Shown: positions 1 to 9,195 of the stretch, piece by piece
How the letters are laid out: the number at the start of each line of letters is the position of its first letter
Position numbering within the stretch: the stretch's first letter is position 1
From: UBA1219 sp045601425
GTDB taxonomy: Bacteria > Bacteroidota > Bacteroidia > Bacteroidales > P3
Direction of reading: 5' to 3'
Assembly: GCA_045601425.1 (NCBI GenBank)
Contig: JAZRZP010000006.1
Location: 43,538-107,537 of the forward strand
Length of the DNA: 64,000 nucleotides
Program-made: the position numbers and the translations under genes
Notes under the pieces: model-generated
Database searches by the model: none
Seen by the model: the letters and a program-made list of their open reading frames with translations, nothing else
Told to the model about the DNA's origin: nothing

Positions 1-1509
1 GGTGCTGTAAGCTATATTCAGGTCGATGTAGGGGTTTACGCCCATGAGCACCGAAAATGAGGCTTTGGGACCGAACAGACGATATCTGTTGAGCGATATG
101 TTCAGCAGAAGTTTGGCATATTCTTCCAGATCGAATCGGGCTCCAAAGCTTATGGAATTCGAAGGATTCTGTTCAAGGTCGAATATAAGGTTGTAACTTG
201 TTGAGTATATGTCCCCTTCAAGGCGGTAGTTAACTTGGGAGAATGCCGATGAGGCATATAGAGTGGACACAATGTCTCTGATTACGGTTCCAGGCACATC
301 GGGTATGCAGATGTTTTCTGCGGGGAATTTGAACTGTCGCAGCAGTATTTTCCTGTCGAAATCCGAAATGCCGTTGAAGTGTACCGAACTGATACAGAAT
401 GTGTCGTCAAGGATATTGGAAGCTTTCACGAATTCAGGTCTGTCGGTCATGGGGTCGTAGCCGCAACTGTCGAGCATGGCACGCAGACTTTCAAGGTACG
501 GGCGACTCTGTTCGGCGGCTTCCAGACCGTTGTTTATGAGTGTCCTTACCGACCCATTCGAAAAGCTGAGCGATGAGAATCCCTCGGTATTCGGTGCAAT
601 ATAGAAATCGGTATGATTGCGGTTTTCGTCCAGTTTGTTGAATTTCAGCAACTCCACCACTTGCATCAGTATGCCGTAAAGATTGTTGAGGTTGTCCGCT
701 TTCACCAGACTCTGTCCCACGTCTACGCCAATGACAACATCGGCACCCATTTCAAGGGCTACGTCAACGGGGAAATTGTTGGCCAAACCGCCGTCTACCA
801 GCACTTTACCTTCTGCATATACGGGAGAGAAAACACCCGGTATTGACATGCTTGTACGTATGGCATCGGGCAGGCTTCCCGACCGGTATACGTGTTCCTT
901 GCCTGTAACGAGATCCACCGCCACGATGGCAAGTGGAATGGGCAGTGAGTCGAAATTGATGTCGCCGTGGTAGCCGACACTGAGCGATGTGAAGAGTTCG
1001 AGAACATTCTGTCCGCTTATAAATCCCGAAGGAACGTCATCCAAGATGGTGTATCCGCGTTTTATACTTTTGTTTTCTTCAAATTCCGGCTCCCATTTCC
1101 AAAAGCTGTGGAAAGGAACCGAGACGAGGTATTTCTCTTCGGAGCGCTTCTCCGCGTATGTCTTTTTCTCCCATGATGATGAATTGCTCAGAATGTTCGA
1201 CCAGTCGAGGTTCGAGATGAGAGTGTCGAGTTCGTCGGCCCTGTAGCCGATGGAATAAAGTCCGCCCATGATGGAACCCATGCTGGTGCCGACTATGTAA
1301 TCGATCGGAATCTGCAACTCTTCTATAACCTTGAGCACTCCGATGTGGGCAGAACCCTTTGCTCCTCCCCCACTCAGCACCAGACCTATTTTCGGACGAG
1401 TCTCGCCGGTATAGTCCGGATTTACAACTAGAGTGTTTTGTGCACACACGTTGCCGAAACACAGTGCGATAGCAATAAAAAAAATCCTTATGGCTGTTTT
1501 CGAGTACAT
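1..1509 (-). CDS. Patatin-like phospholipase with outer-membrane barrel, 3' part cut by window edge
   Basis: The visible 503 residues begin with a signal peptide (MYSKTAIRIFFIAIALCFG..CAQ) and then show the patatin lipase core: the oxyanion motif GGGAKG near residue 45, the nucleophile motif GTSMGS near residue 75, and the catalytic aspartate in VDGGLANNFPVD. This is the Ser-Asp dyad of RssA/NTE-type lipases. Family knowledge: Bacteroidetes carry long patatins (about 700-850 residues) whose C-terminal part is a BamA/Omp85-like surface-antigen barrel, a type V-like autotransporter arrangement. The remaining frame runs open to the left edge and contains aromatic, alternating segments that fit a barrel. 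The substrate is presumably phospholipid, but that is inferred. The gene follows alaS on the same strand, separated by a terminator-like hairpin. Confidence 0.85.
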   Translation of the reverse strand, partial: MYSKTAIRIFFIAIALCFGNVCAQNTLVVNPDYTGETRPKIGLVLSGGGAKGSAHIGVLKVIEELQIPIDYIVGTSMGSIMGGLYSIGYRADELDTLISNLDWSNILSNSSSWEKKTYAEKRSEEKYLVSVPFHSFWKWEPEFEENKSIKRGYTILDDVPSGFISGQNVLELFTSLSVGYHGDINFDSLPIPLAIVAVDLVTGKEHVYRSGSLPDAIRTSMSIPGVFSPVYAEGKVLVDGGLANNFPVDVALEMGADVVIGVDVGQSLVKADNLNNLYGILMQVVELLKFNKLDENRNHTDFYIAPNTEGFSSLSFSNGSVRTLINNGLEAAEQSRPYLESLRAMLDSCGYDPMTDRPEFVKASNILDDTFCISSVHFNGISDFDRKILLRQFKFPAENICIPDVPGTVIRDIVSTLYASSAFSQVNYRLEGDIYSTSYNLIFDLEQNPSNSISFGARFDLEEYAKLLLNISLNRYRLFGPKASFSVLMGVNPYIDLNIAYST

Positions 1510-1535
1510 TCTGTTGATTTTTTTTGCAGACAAAA

Positions 1536-1570
1536 AAGAAGAAGGCCTGAAAAAACAGACCTTTCTTCTT
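1536..1570 (-). terminator. Rho-independent terminator behind alaS
   Basis: A near-perfect inverted repeat of about 14 bp per arm with a short A-rich loop lies directly after the alaS stop. Read on the minus strand it is followed by a run of six T. It should end alaS transcription before the patatin gene. Confidence 0.75.
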
Positions 1571-1578
1571 TATTACAA

Positions 1579-4176
1579 TTAACTGAGAATAAGGTTTTTT
1601 GCTACTTGCATGGCTTTTTCCAATCCGTCGGTATTTTTACCGCCTGCGGTGGCGAAGAACGGCTGTCCACCTCCTCCTCCCTGCACTTCCTTTCCTGCAG
1701 TCCGCACGATGTTCGATGCATTGAGACCGGCATCAAGTCTGTTCTGTCCGAGGACAACCATCAGCAAAGGCTTGCCTCCAACCGTGCTACCCAAAACGAC
1801 TGCCATGTCGGGATTTGCGTTGCGTAAAGACAATAAGCTGTCTTTCAGCAAGTTGATGTCCATATCGAGTTTTTTTACCAGCACTGGATTCTGTGCGAGT
1901 TCCGATTCGAACTCGTTGCGCATCTCGTTGGCCTTGTCCTGCTGGAATTTGGCTACCAGCGAGCGAAGTTCGGCATTTTCGTCAAGGAGTTTCTGTACTG
2001 AAGCAATGACATCCTTCGGGTTTTTAAGGATGTCCTTCAGATTTTCAAAGGTATCCTGAAGCTGGTTGAACTGTTCGTCGACGCATACGCCGGTAACGGC
2101 TTCTATGCGTCGCATGCCTGCAGCTACGGCAGACTCGTACACGATTTTGAAACTTCCGATGTTGCCGGTTGCCGAAACGTGGGTGCCGCCGCAGAATTCT
2201 ATTGATTCACCATATTTTACCACACGCACAAATTCACCGTATTTTTCGCCGAAAAGTGCCATTGCACCCAGTTTCTGTGCTTCGGCTATAGGCATTGCAC
2301 GGTGTTCTTCGAGGCTGATGTTGCTGCGAATATCCTGATTTACAAGCATTTCTACCTGTCGGATTTCTTCAGCACTCAGTTTTGCAAAGTGGGAGAAGTC
2401 GAAACGCAGGCGGTTCTCATCAACGGAGGAGCCTTTCTGTTCAACATGGGTTCCGAGTACTTTGCGCAGTGCTTTGTGTAGCAGATGTGTCGCAGTATGG
2501 TTGTTTTCGGTACGGTGGCGTTTATCTTCGTCCACCGAAGCAGTGAAACTTGCCGACACATTTTCGGGAAGTTTCTTCACCAAATGAACGATGAGGTTGT
2601 TTTCCTTTTTCGTATCGAAAATTTCAGTTTTTTCTTCATCATTGTAAATAAATCCTTTGTCTCCAACCTGACCGCCGCCTTCACCATAGAACGGTGTCTG
2701 GTCGAAAACGAGTTGGAAAAATTCCTTATCCTTCGTTTTCACTTTTCTGTAGCGGAGAATCTGTATGTCGGAAGTCAGCACGTCGTACCCGATGAATTTT
2801 TCTTCCTGTTCGCCGTGAACCACTACCCAGTCGTCGGTATCGACGGAAGCAGCTGCACGGGAACGTTGTTTCTGCTCGTCAAGGCCTTTCTGGAAACCTT
2901 CCATGTCCACATTCCAGCCTTTTTCCGAGGCCATGAGCTGTGTAAGGTCGATTGGGAAGCCATAGGTATCGAAAAGTTCGAAGGCGAAGGCTCCGTCTAT
3001 TGTATTACCCTTGTTTTCAGCAATATATCGTTCGAATTTGATGATTCCGTTGGAAAGCGTACGAAGGAACGACTGTTCTTCTTCCAGAATTATGCGCTGT
3101 ATGAGATCCTGCTGTTTCTGGAGTTCAGGGAACTGCACTCCCATCTGGGAAACCAATGTCGGCACCAAAGTGTTGATGAAAGGCTCCTTGAAACCGAGGA
3201 ATGTGTATCCGTAGCGTACCGCACGGCGCAGGATGCGGCGAATGACGTAACCTGCCTTTGCATTGCTCGGCAACTGGCCGTCGGCAATGGAGAATGCCAC
3301 TGCACGTAGGTGGTCGGCACATACGCGCATGGCAATGTCGTTCTTTTCGTCATTGCCGTATGCAAGACCTGCCTTGGAAGCGATTTCCTGAATGAGCGGC
3401 TGGAAAACGTCGGTGTCGTAGTTTGATTTCTTGTCCTGCATTACCATGCAGAGACGTTCAAATCCCATGCCGGTATCTATGTGCTTGGCTTTCAGTGGTT
3501 CCAGAGTTCCGTTTGCCAGACGGTTGTATTGCATGAACACGAGGTTCCATATTTCTATGACCAGAGGGTTGTCCTTGTTTACCAGTTCACGGCCGGAAAT
3601 CTGCCGTTTTTCTTCATCGGAACGCAGATCCACGTGTATTTCGGAGCACGGGCCGCAGGGACCCTGATCGCCCATCTCCCAGAAGTTGTCTTTCTTGCTT
3701 CCCGGAAGTATGCGGTCTTCGGATATGTGCTCCTTCCAGAAACCGTAGGCTTCTGAATCCTTTTCAAGACCTTCTTTTTCGTCTCCGCCGAAAACGGTTA
3801 CATAAAGGTTGTTCTTGTCTATTTTCAGCACTTCGGTAAGGAATTCCCATCCCCATGCTATGGCTTCTTTCTTGAAATAGTCTCCGAACGACCAGTTGCC
3901 GAGCATTTCGAACATCGTGTGATGATAGGTGTCGTGTCCTACTTCTTCCAGATCGTTGTGCTTTCCTGAAACACGGAGACATTTTTGCGAGTCGGACACA
4001 CGCGGATATTTTGCAGGAGCATTGCCGAGGAAAATGTCCTTGAACTGGTTCATTCCCGCATTGGTAAACATAAGTGTAGGGTCGTTTTTCACCACCATTG
4101 GCGATGAAGGAACGATGTGATGCTGCTTTGATTCGAAAAATTTCAAAAACTGTTGTCTAATTTCGTTTGAAGTCAT
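1579..4176 (-). CDS. alaS: Alanine-tRNA ligase
   Basis: Class II aminoacyl-tRNA synthetase that charges tRNA-Ala in the cytoplasm. The 865-residue product has the usual length. The start MTSNEIRQQFLKFFESKQHH and the following PTLMFTNAGMNQFKDIFLG are the alanyl class II motif region. The editing domain shows HTATHLLHKAL and, further on, CGGTHV, the zinc/editing motifs HxxxH and CxxxH that hydrolyse mischarged Ser- and Gly-tRNA-Ala. The C-terminal oligomerisation part ends with a glycine-rich stretch GGGGGQPFFATAGG as in other AlaRS. The upstream vWA gene is 60 bp away on the same strand and no clear promoter was seen between them, so co-transcription is possible. Confidence 0.98.
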   Translation of the reverse strand: MTSNEIRQQFLKFFESKQHHIVPSSPMVVKNDPTLMFTNAGMNQFKDIFLGNAPAKYPRVSDSQKCLRVSGKHNDLEEVGHDTYHHTMFEMLGNWSFGDYFKKEAIAWGWEFLTEVLKIDKNNLYVTVFGGDEKEGLEKDSEAYGFWKEHISEDRILPGSKKDNFWEMGDQGPCGPCSEIHVDLRSDEEKRQISGRELVNKDNPLVIEIWNLVFMQYNRLANGTLEPLKAKHIDTGMGFERLCMVMQDKKSNYDTDVFQPLIQEIASKAGLAYGNDEKNDIAMRVCADHLRAVAFSIADGQLPSNAKAGYVIRRILRRAVRYGYTFLGFKEPFINTLVPTLVSQMGVQFPELQKQQDLIQRIILEEEQSFLRTLSNGIIKFERYIAENKGNTIDGAFAFELFDTYGFPIDLTQLMASEKGWNVDMEGFQKGLDEQKQRSRAAASVDTDDWVVVHGEQEEKFIGYDVLTSDIQILRYRKVKTKDKEFFQLVFDQTPFYGEGGGQVGDKGFIYNDEEKTEIFDTKKENNLIVHLVKKLPENVSASFTASVDEDKRHRTENNHTATHLLHKALRKVLGTHVEQKGSSVDENRLRFDFSHFAKLSAEEIRQVEMLVNQDIRSNISLEEHRAMPIAEAQKLGAMALFGEKYGEFVRVVKYGESIEFCGGTHVSATGNIGSFKIVYESAVAAGMRRIEAVTGVCVDEQFNQLQDTFENLKDILKNPKDVIASVQKLLDENAELRSLVAKFQQDKANEMRNEFESELAQNPVLVKKLDMDINLLKDSLLSLRNANPDMAVVLGSTVGGKPLLMVVLGQNRLDAGLNASNIVRTAGKEVQGGGGGQPFFATAGGKNTDGLEKAMQVAKNLILS

Positions 4177-4236
4177 TGCTGTATTGTTTTTGTAATCTGT
4201 TTTCTCTTGGGTTTCATTTATTGTCGGCTGTGCGAT

Positions 4237-5766
4237 TTAAAAGCGGTAACCGAAATGCAGTCCGATTGTCGAACGCAAATGGTGGTGGTTGTTGTCGTTT
4301 TCAACCTTCGGTATACCGAAGTCCGTGCTCAGAAACGTGTAGAATCTGTCCCAGACGATACCTGCACGCAAATCCCATTCCCAACCTTTGGAGTAGTCTT
4401 TGTCGGTGCGGTAGTTCAGTCCCGTTCCGAGCATGTAGTTGCCGTTGTCGGTGTTGAGGATTATCATAGGGCCGAAACCTATTTCAACCATTGTGTTCAG
4501 GGTGAGGTACAAGCCGAGCATGTATTTTTCATTTATGCGGTAGGCTGCTTCGCCGCCGAGATAAATCGGGAAATTGTCGAGACCTTGGCAGAACGAAAGT
4601 CCCAAACCGATGCTGGCTCCCAGAAAATACGTGCTTTTGTCGGCTGGTGTCGACAATGAATTCGACTTTGAGCCAGTTCCGCCGAGAACCCAGCAAACGG
4701 CACCGTCGTGGGCAGGTGGCACGAGGCATACGAGGTTTTCCCAGCGTTTCACGAGAGATTCTCCCATTTCGCGGAATTTCTGGTCAACGTCGTTGAAGTC
4801 CTTTGCCATCATGAAATTTTCATCTTTTGAGGACACCCCTTTGAGAAGACTGGCAAATTTTCCGTTGGCACGGGAGTCGGCATCGTCGCTGTTGATGGCT
4901 ATAATGTAGCTTTCGAGTTGTTTGCCGTTTATCTTTTTTTCGTGAACAAGGCCGTTTACATGCTTGAAATAAGGATTTTCGAAATCCACGCCTTTGAGGC
5001 CGAGGTTCTCGTCAACCGAAGCATTGTCGTAACCATCGGTGAATGAAACCATTACCGTTCCGCCGAGGTTTTCGGAATTGTTTCCGTAGTTTGACGATGC
5101 GTATTTCTCGAGCATTGTGGAGGCTTTGTCCATCGAGTAGTAGAGTGCGGTGTTGCTTCCCATTTTCAGTTCGTTGATGAATCTGGTTATCTCGTCTTTC
5201 GATGAAGCCGTGAGCGATTGTATGGGCAGTGTGTTTTTGTTTACATAATCCATTGAATTAAACGCAATCACTCCGATTTTCACATTTCCCTGAGGACATT
5301 TTTCGAAAAGGATGTTTATAAAGTTTATGGCACTGTTCTGTACACGGTGGAAATTGTTGCCGAGCGAGTTGCTGCAGTCGAGTACCAGCATTACCACCAT
5401 GTCGCTTGTGGCTTCATTCGACATTTTGGCATTGGCGGTTTCGCTGTCCTGTTCCCAACCGGTGGAAGTCCATTTGTAAAACTTAAGTCCCGCACCGAGT
5501 TCGCTGAGGTCTTGGTCGCACTTTACATCGCTGAATATGAATTTCTGGTAATTGTCTTCCACTGCCACGCCCGAAAGGGTGTCGGGAATAGGAAAATTGA
5601 TGTTCTTGCTTGAGATGTCGTAAAGTTTGCCTACCCATTTGCCTTTTTCTTTCGAAATGGTGTAATTACCCTTTATCCAATACTTGGCACCACGCGGAAC
5701 ATTTTGAGCCACGATGAAAACCGAAAACAAAATTGCCAAAGCAATTGCAATAGTTTTTTTATTCAT
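4237..5766 (-). CDS. Von Willebrand A domain protein fused to a C-terminal beta-barrel
   Basis: The start at MNKKTIAIALAILFSVFIVAQ is chosen because it gives a clean signal peptide and lies just after a promoter; the frame is open further upstream but would lack a signal. Residues about 120-320 form a von Willebrand A domain: LVLDCSNSLGNN holds the MIDAS motif DxSxS (Asp130), a threonine follows in GSNTALYYS, and FTDGYDN supplies the third metal ligand. From about residue 345 to the end (509) the chain has alternating amphipathic strands and ends in HFGYRF, a terminal aromatic typical of outer-membrane barrels. So a metal-binding adhesion-type domain appears to be tethered to the outer membrane. 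The binding partner is unknown. The neighbouring upstream gene encodes another outer-membrane barrel with its own promoter. Confidence 0.8.
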   Translation of the reverse strand: MNKKTIAIALAILFSVFIVAQNVPRGAKYWIKGNYTISKEKGKWVGKLYDISSKNINFPIPDTLSGVAVEDNYQKFIFSDVKCDQDLSELGAGLKFYKWTSTGWEQDSETANAKMSNEATSDMVVMLVLDCSNSLGNNFHRVQNSAINFINILFEKCPQGNVKIGVIAFNSMDYVNKNTLPIQSLTASSKDEITRFINELKMGSNTALYYSMDKASTMLEKYASSNYGNNSENLGGTVMVSFTDGYDNASVDENLGLKGVDFENPYFKHVNGLVHEKKINGKQLESYIIAINSDDADSRANGKFASLLKGVSSKDENFMMAKDFNDVDQKFREMGESLVKRWENLVCLVPPAHDGAVCWVLGGTGSKSNSLSTPADKSTYFLGASIGLGLSFCQGLDNFPIYLGGEAAYRINEKYMLGLYLTLNTMVEIGFGPMIILNTDNGNYMLGTGLNYRTDKDYSKGWEWDLRAGIVWDRFYTFLSTDFGIPKVENDNNHHHLRSTIGLHFGYRF

Positions 5767-5828
5767 ATTGTTCAATATCAATGGTTTATAATAAAATAAG
5801 CCGCAAGACCGACATGCGTTGCGGACTG

Positions 5829-5836
5829 CAAAGATA
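5829..5836 (-). promoter_or_regulatory. Bacteroidetes -7 box (TATCTTTG) for the vWA-barrel gene
   Basis: TATCTTTG on the minus strand, 63 bp upstream of the ATG. It matches the TAnnTTTG box read by the primary sigma factor of Bacteroidetes. The -33 element is less clear. Confidence 0.6.
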
Positions 5837-5876
5837 CGAAATTCTGTGGAACAAAACAACTTTGTCGGCATAAAAA

Positions 5877-5907
5877 AACGGCTTCTGCCGTTGTCGCAAA
5901 AGCCGTT
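5877..5907 (-). terminator. Terminator behind the outer-membrane barrel gene
   Basis: AACGGCTT and AAGCCGTT form the arms of a hairpin 20 bp downstream of the stop of the beta-barrel gene, followed on the minus strand by seven T. Confidence 0.75.
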
Positions 5908-5927
5908 CGTGTTTTTTATTGAAAAAT

Positions 5928-6659
5928 CTATCTTATGGCGATTGTCCGTCCCTCTCCTATCGGGAGTTTGTATCCGAGTGAGAAAATGAATGCCTGATTG
6001 TTTCCGCTGAATGATTTGCGTTCCTTGTCGGAAAAATCTATTTCGTCGTAAAGAACCATGAATCCGTGGTCGTAGCGGGCATCGATTGTGAAATTTCTCC
6101 ACGACAGACCCAGTCCCACGATGGCATTTACATCAAGACGCGTAATGACATCGAATACGTTTTCCTTAGAATCGTAGTTTACGTCGGTTTGCGGGTATGT
6201 CGGTGAAATTCTGCGGCTGCGGGCTTTACCGAAAACGCCAACGCTCACGGCAGGCCCCAAATAGGCATGGAGTTTCAGTTCGTTTCCGAGGTATGGAATT
6301 GTGGGCATGTCGAATTTGAACGAAGCGAGAATTGGTACCTGCACGTACCATGAGTGGTAATAGCCTTCGCGGAGAGAGTGCATGCTGCTGAATGTTTGCT
6401 CGAATATGCCGCCGCGACGGATCAGAGAAAGGCCTGTCTGCAGGTAGAACACGTCTCGCAAGGCACTTTCGGAGTCACGAAACGTGAGATTCGCATAAAC
6501 ATCGAAATTCCAACCGGTTATGCCTTTTTCCATCAAAATATCGTCGTTGATTTTCGCAGGACCGACACCGGCTCTGAATCCCAGTTCGGTAAACTGAGCC
6601 ATCGCCGATACCGACACCATTACGGTACAAACCAATGCTATTATTTTTCTTTTGCTCAT
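5928..6659 (-). CDS. Outer-membrane beta-barrel protein (porin family, PorT-like size)
   Basis: The 243-residue product starts at MSKRKIIALVCTVMVSVSAMAQ, a signal peptide ending at an Ala-x-Ala site; a longer reading frame exists upstream but the promoter at 6691 sits inside it, so the shorter start is right. The mature part opens with FTELGFRAGVGPAKIND and continues with alternating strands (GLSWRNFTIDARYDHGF, FIFSLGYKLPIG), the pattern of the small 8-10 stranded barrels of the outer-membrane protein beta-barrel families common in Bacteroidetes. No specific function can be read from the sequence. It lies between the vWA-barrel gene and the DPP-IV gene, each with its own promoter. Confidence 0.8.
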   Translation of the reverse strand: MSKRKIIALVCTVMVSVSAMAQFTELGFRAGVGPAKINDDILMEKGITGWNFDVYANLTFRDSESALRDVFYLQTGLSLIRRGGIFEQTFSSMHSLREGYYHSWYVQVPILASFKFDMPTIPYLGNELKLHAYLGPAVSVGVFGKARSRRISPTYPQTDVNYDSKENVFDVITRLDVNAIVGLGLSWRNFTIDARYDHGFMVLYDEIDFSDKERKSFSGNNQAFIFSLGYKLPIGEGRTIAIR

Positions 6660-6690
6660 TGAAATATGTTTTTTGTTCGAAAATTGACTG

Positions 6691-6721
6691 CAAAGATACG
6701 AATTTTTCAACGAAATTCAAA
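6691..6721 (-). promoter_or_regulatory. Promoter of the outer-membrane barrel gene
   Basis: On the minus strand TATCTTTG (6691-6698) is preceded by TTTG (6718-6721) with 19 bp between, a full match to the Bacteroidetes -33/-7 promoter, 32 bp upstream of the start codon. Confidence 0.8.
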
Positions 6722-6743
6722 CTTATTTTTCATTTTTCTTTGC

Positions 6744-6775
6744 CATGTTATTGTAAAAATCTGTTTTTTAACATG
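6744..6775 (-). terminator. Possible weak terminator behind the DPP-IV gene
   Basis: CATGTTA and TAACATG form a 7-bp inverted repeat directly after the stop codon, with T-rich sequence following on the minus strand. The stem is short, so this is tentative. Confidence 0.35.
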
Positions 6776-8941
6776 TTACAGTTTTCTAAAAATAAAGTCT
6801 GTCATCAAAGTATAAAGATTCAGGCGAGTGTTTCCTCCGTAAATGCTGTGATTTTTGTTGGGGTAAATTCTCATTTCGAACTGTTTGTTGGCTTTTTCGA
6901 GAGCAGTGACCATGTCGGCGGCATTTTGGAAATGTACGTTGTCGTCGCCGGTGCCGTGTATGAGGAGGTAGTTGCCTGTCAGTCTGTCGGCGAAGTTGAG
7001 CGGAGAATTTTCATCGTAGCCTTCGGGGTTGTCCTGCGGGCGTTGAAGGAAGCGTTCGGTGTATATGTTGTCGTAGTAGCGCCATGTGGTTACGGGAGCC
7101 ACCGCTATTGCCGACTTGAACACGTCGTTGCCTTTAAGTATGGCCAGAGACGACAGATAGCCACCGAAACTCCAGCCGAAAATACCGAGACGGTTCTCAT
7201 CGACCCATGCTTTCTTGCCGAAATATCTTGCGGCTTCGATGGCATCGGCACATTCGTATTTGCCGAGCTGTTTGTAGGTCATTTTCTTGAATTCGGCTCC
7301 GCGTCCTCCGGTACCTCTTCCGTCGAAGCAAACCACAATGTATCCGTGCTGTGCCAGCATGCGCTGCCAGTAGTAGTCGCTGTATCCGTAACTGTTTGTC
7401 ACCTGCTGGTGGCCGGGTCCGCCGTAAACGTAGAAGAAAACGGGATATTTCCGTGTGCTGTCGAAATCGGCAGGCTTTATTATGTAGTAGTTCATGTCCA
7501 CGCCTTCGGAGGTTGTAAGCGTGCCGAATTCCTTGGTTTCGCTGCCGTATTCCTTCATGCGTTGCTGCAGTGCGGCATTGTCTTCGAGGGTTACGAGCTG
7601 TTTTCCCTTGGCATTGTGGATAGTGAAAATCGGTGCCGTGTTGGCATCACTGAAGCTGCTGATGTAGTATTTGCATCCCTTGCTGAACGAAATGCTGTAA
7701 GTGCCGTTCCGTTCACTGAGGCGGGTTTTCTTCTTGCCGTCGAAACCGATTACATAGAGCTCCTTGTTGTATGGTGCCGTTTCTTTCGACGTGAAATAGA
7801 TTTTCTTGGCTTTTTCGTCAATGCCGCATACGTCGGCTATGTCGAACTTTCCTGTGGTTATCTGGCGGACTTCCCTGCCGTTCATGTCGTACATGTAAAT
7901 GTGGTTGTATCCGTCCTTTTCGCTCGAAATGAGGAAGTTCTTGCCGTCCTTGAGGAATATCCATGTCTCAGGGACTTCAACGTAAGCTTTGTCTTCCTCG
8001 GTGTAAAGTGTTGATATGCTGCCGGTGTTGGCATTGGCAAGGAGGAGTTCCATCTTGTTTTGCAGACGGTTCATGCGCATGAATGAAAGTATGTCGGGGT
8101 TGTTTGTCCATTTGAGGCGAGGTATGTACTGGTCGTTTTCGCTGCCCACGTCGAGTTTCAGGGTTTTCTGAGATGCGAGGTCATAAATGAGCACGTCAAC
8201 GACAGAATTGTCCTCACCTGCTTTCGGGTACTTGAAAGTGTAATCTTCCGGATAAAGCTCTCCCCACTGCTGCATGTTGTACTGTTTCACGTTGCTTTCG
8301 TCGAAGCGGTAGAAAGCCAGCTTTTTGCTGTCCGGCGACCAGTAGAAGCCTTGCGTTATGGCGAATTCCTCTTCGTAAACCCAGTCGGTTGTGCCGTTGA
8401 TGATGAAATTGAATTTCCCGTCGAAGGTAATCTGTGTTTCCTTCAATGTCTCCAAATCGGTAATGAAGAGGTTGTTGTCGCGGACGAAGGCGGTTTTCTT
8501 TCCGTCGGGCGAGAATTGTGTAAGCCGCTGTTTGCCGGTTTCGGTGAGTTTTTTCAGACTTTTGTCTTTCACATTATATATGTAATAGTCCGAAACTCCG
8601 GAATGACGGTAAAGGGGTTCGAAACCCGAAGAAAGTAGTATTTCGCTTTCATCGGCGTTGAACTGGTAGCTTTCTATGCGCGGCAAGGCTTTCCCGTCGA
8701 GGGAAAGATTTGCGAAAATGCAGATGTCGGCTACTTTACCTCCTGTTTTGTACGAATACTTTTCAATGCCGCTGCGGGTGAGAATGCAGTAGTTTTCACC
8801 ATCGTTGAGGGAACGTATGGCGGAAATGCCGCGGGCTCCGAACGTCCCCTTCTGCCAAATGTCTTCAAGTGTAATCTGTTTCTGTGCATTTGCTCCGATG
8901 CAGACGAGCAATAATGATAGCGTTAAAAATATTTTTTTCAT
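6776..8941 (-). CDS. Prolyl dipeptidyl peptidase IV family protease (S9B)
   Basis: A secreted serine peptidase that removes N-terminal X-Pro dipeptides; in Bacteroidales it is periplasmic or surface-bound and helps use peptides. The 721-residue product starts with the signal peptide MKKIFLTLSLLLVCIGANAQ. The N-terminal two thirds match the eight-bladed propeller of DPP-IV (for example TDWVYEEEFAITQGFYWSPDS, which holds the Glu-Glu pair that binds the substrate N-terminus). The C-terminal alpha/beta-hydrolase shows the nucleophile GWSFGGYLSS, the aspartate in HGTGDDNVH and the histidine in NKNHSIYGG. The start was moved to the signal peptide because the frame extends 46 codons upstream through the promoter region. 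Fits with the POT peptide transporter near the right end of the window. Confidence 0.95.
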   Translation of the reverse strand: MKKIFLTLSLLLVCIGANAQKQITLEDIWQKGTFGARGISAIRSLNDGENYCILTRSGIEKYSYKTGGKVADICIFANLSLDGKALPRIESYQFNADESEILLSSGFEPLYRHSGVSDYYIYNVKDKSLKKLTETGKQRLTQFSPDGKKTAFVRDNNLFITDLETLKETQITFDGKFNFIINGTTDWVYEEEFAITQGFYWSPDSKKLAFYRFDESNVKQYNMQQWGELYPEDYTFKYPKAGEDNSVVDVLIYDLASQKTLKLDVGSENDQYIPRLKWTNNPDILSFMRMNRLQNKMELLLANANTGSISTLYTEEDKAYVEVPETWIFLKDGKNFLISSEKDGYNHIYMYDMNGREVRQITTGKFDIADVCGIDEKAKKIYFTSKETAPYNKELYVIGFDGKKKTRLSERNGTYSISFSKGCKYYISSFSDANTAPIFTIHNAKGKQLVTLEDNAALQQRMKEYGSETKEFGTLTTSEGVDMNYYIIKPADFDSTRKYPVFFYVYGGPGHQQVTNSYGYSDYYWQRMLAQHGYIVVCFDGRGTGGRGAEFKKMTYKQLGKYECADAIEAARYFGKKAWVDENRLGIFGWSFGGYLSSLAILKGNDVFKSAIAVAPVTTWRYYDNIYTERFLQRPQDNPEGYDENSPLNFADRLTGNYLLIHGTGDDNVHFQNAADMVTALEKANKQFEMRIYPNKNHSIYGGNTRLNLYTLMTDFIFRKL

Positions 8942-9012
8942 TTTGTGGAAATATTGATTTTCAGTGTATATTGCATTTGTTTCCGTTGCGGCTCCATGCC
9001 GTTTCGGCGTTG

Positions 9013-9020
9013 CAAAGTTA
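9013..9020 (-). promoter_or_regulatory. -7 box (TAACTTTG) for the DPP-IV gene
   Basis: TAACTTTG on the minus strand, 72 bp upstream of the ATG. The -33 element is not clear. Confidence 0.5.
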
Positions 9021-9142
9021 CAAAAAAAAATGGAATGATTCCATGAATGGAAACATTTTTTTGCAAAAAGTTGCCTCAACTATCGTTCGGGGCTGATTGG
9101 GAGTATGACATCGTAAAATCATGTTTTCGCAGTGTATGCGAC

Positions 9143-9175
9143 AAAAAAAGCGGGTTTTTGTAAACCCGCTTTTTT
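9143..9175 (-). terminator. Terminator behind the first Omp28-like gene
   Basis: AAAAAAAGCGGGTTT and AAACCCGCTTTTTT form a perfect hairpin with a 3-4 base loop, flanked by A- and T-runs. It can work in both directions and separates the Omp28-like gene from the DPP-IV promoter. Confidence 0.85.
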
Positions 9176-9195
9176 GCACAATTGCATGGAAAATG

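Noticed and set aside
5767..6102. Longer start for the vWA-barrel protein
   Set aside because: The extra 112 residues lie over a promoter and terminator and would hide the signal peptide.
6635..8014. Long plus-strand open frame (about 459 codons) opposite the DPP-IV gene
   Set aside because: It is the antisense shadow of a well-conserved protein; no domain, no ribosome binding site, composition typical of mirrored codons.
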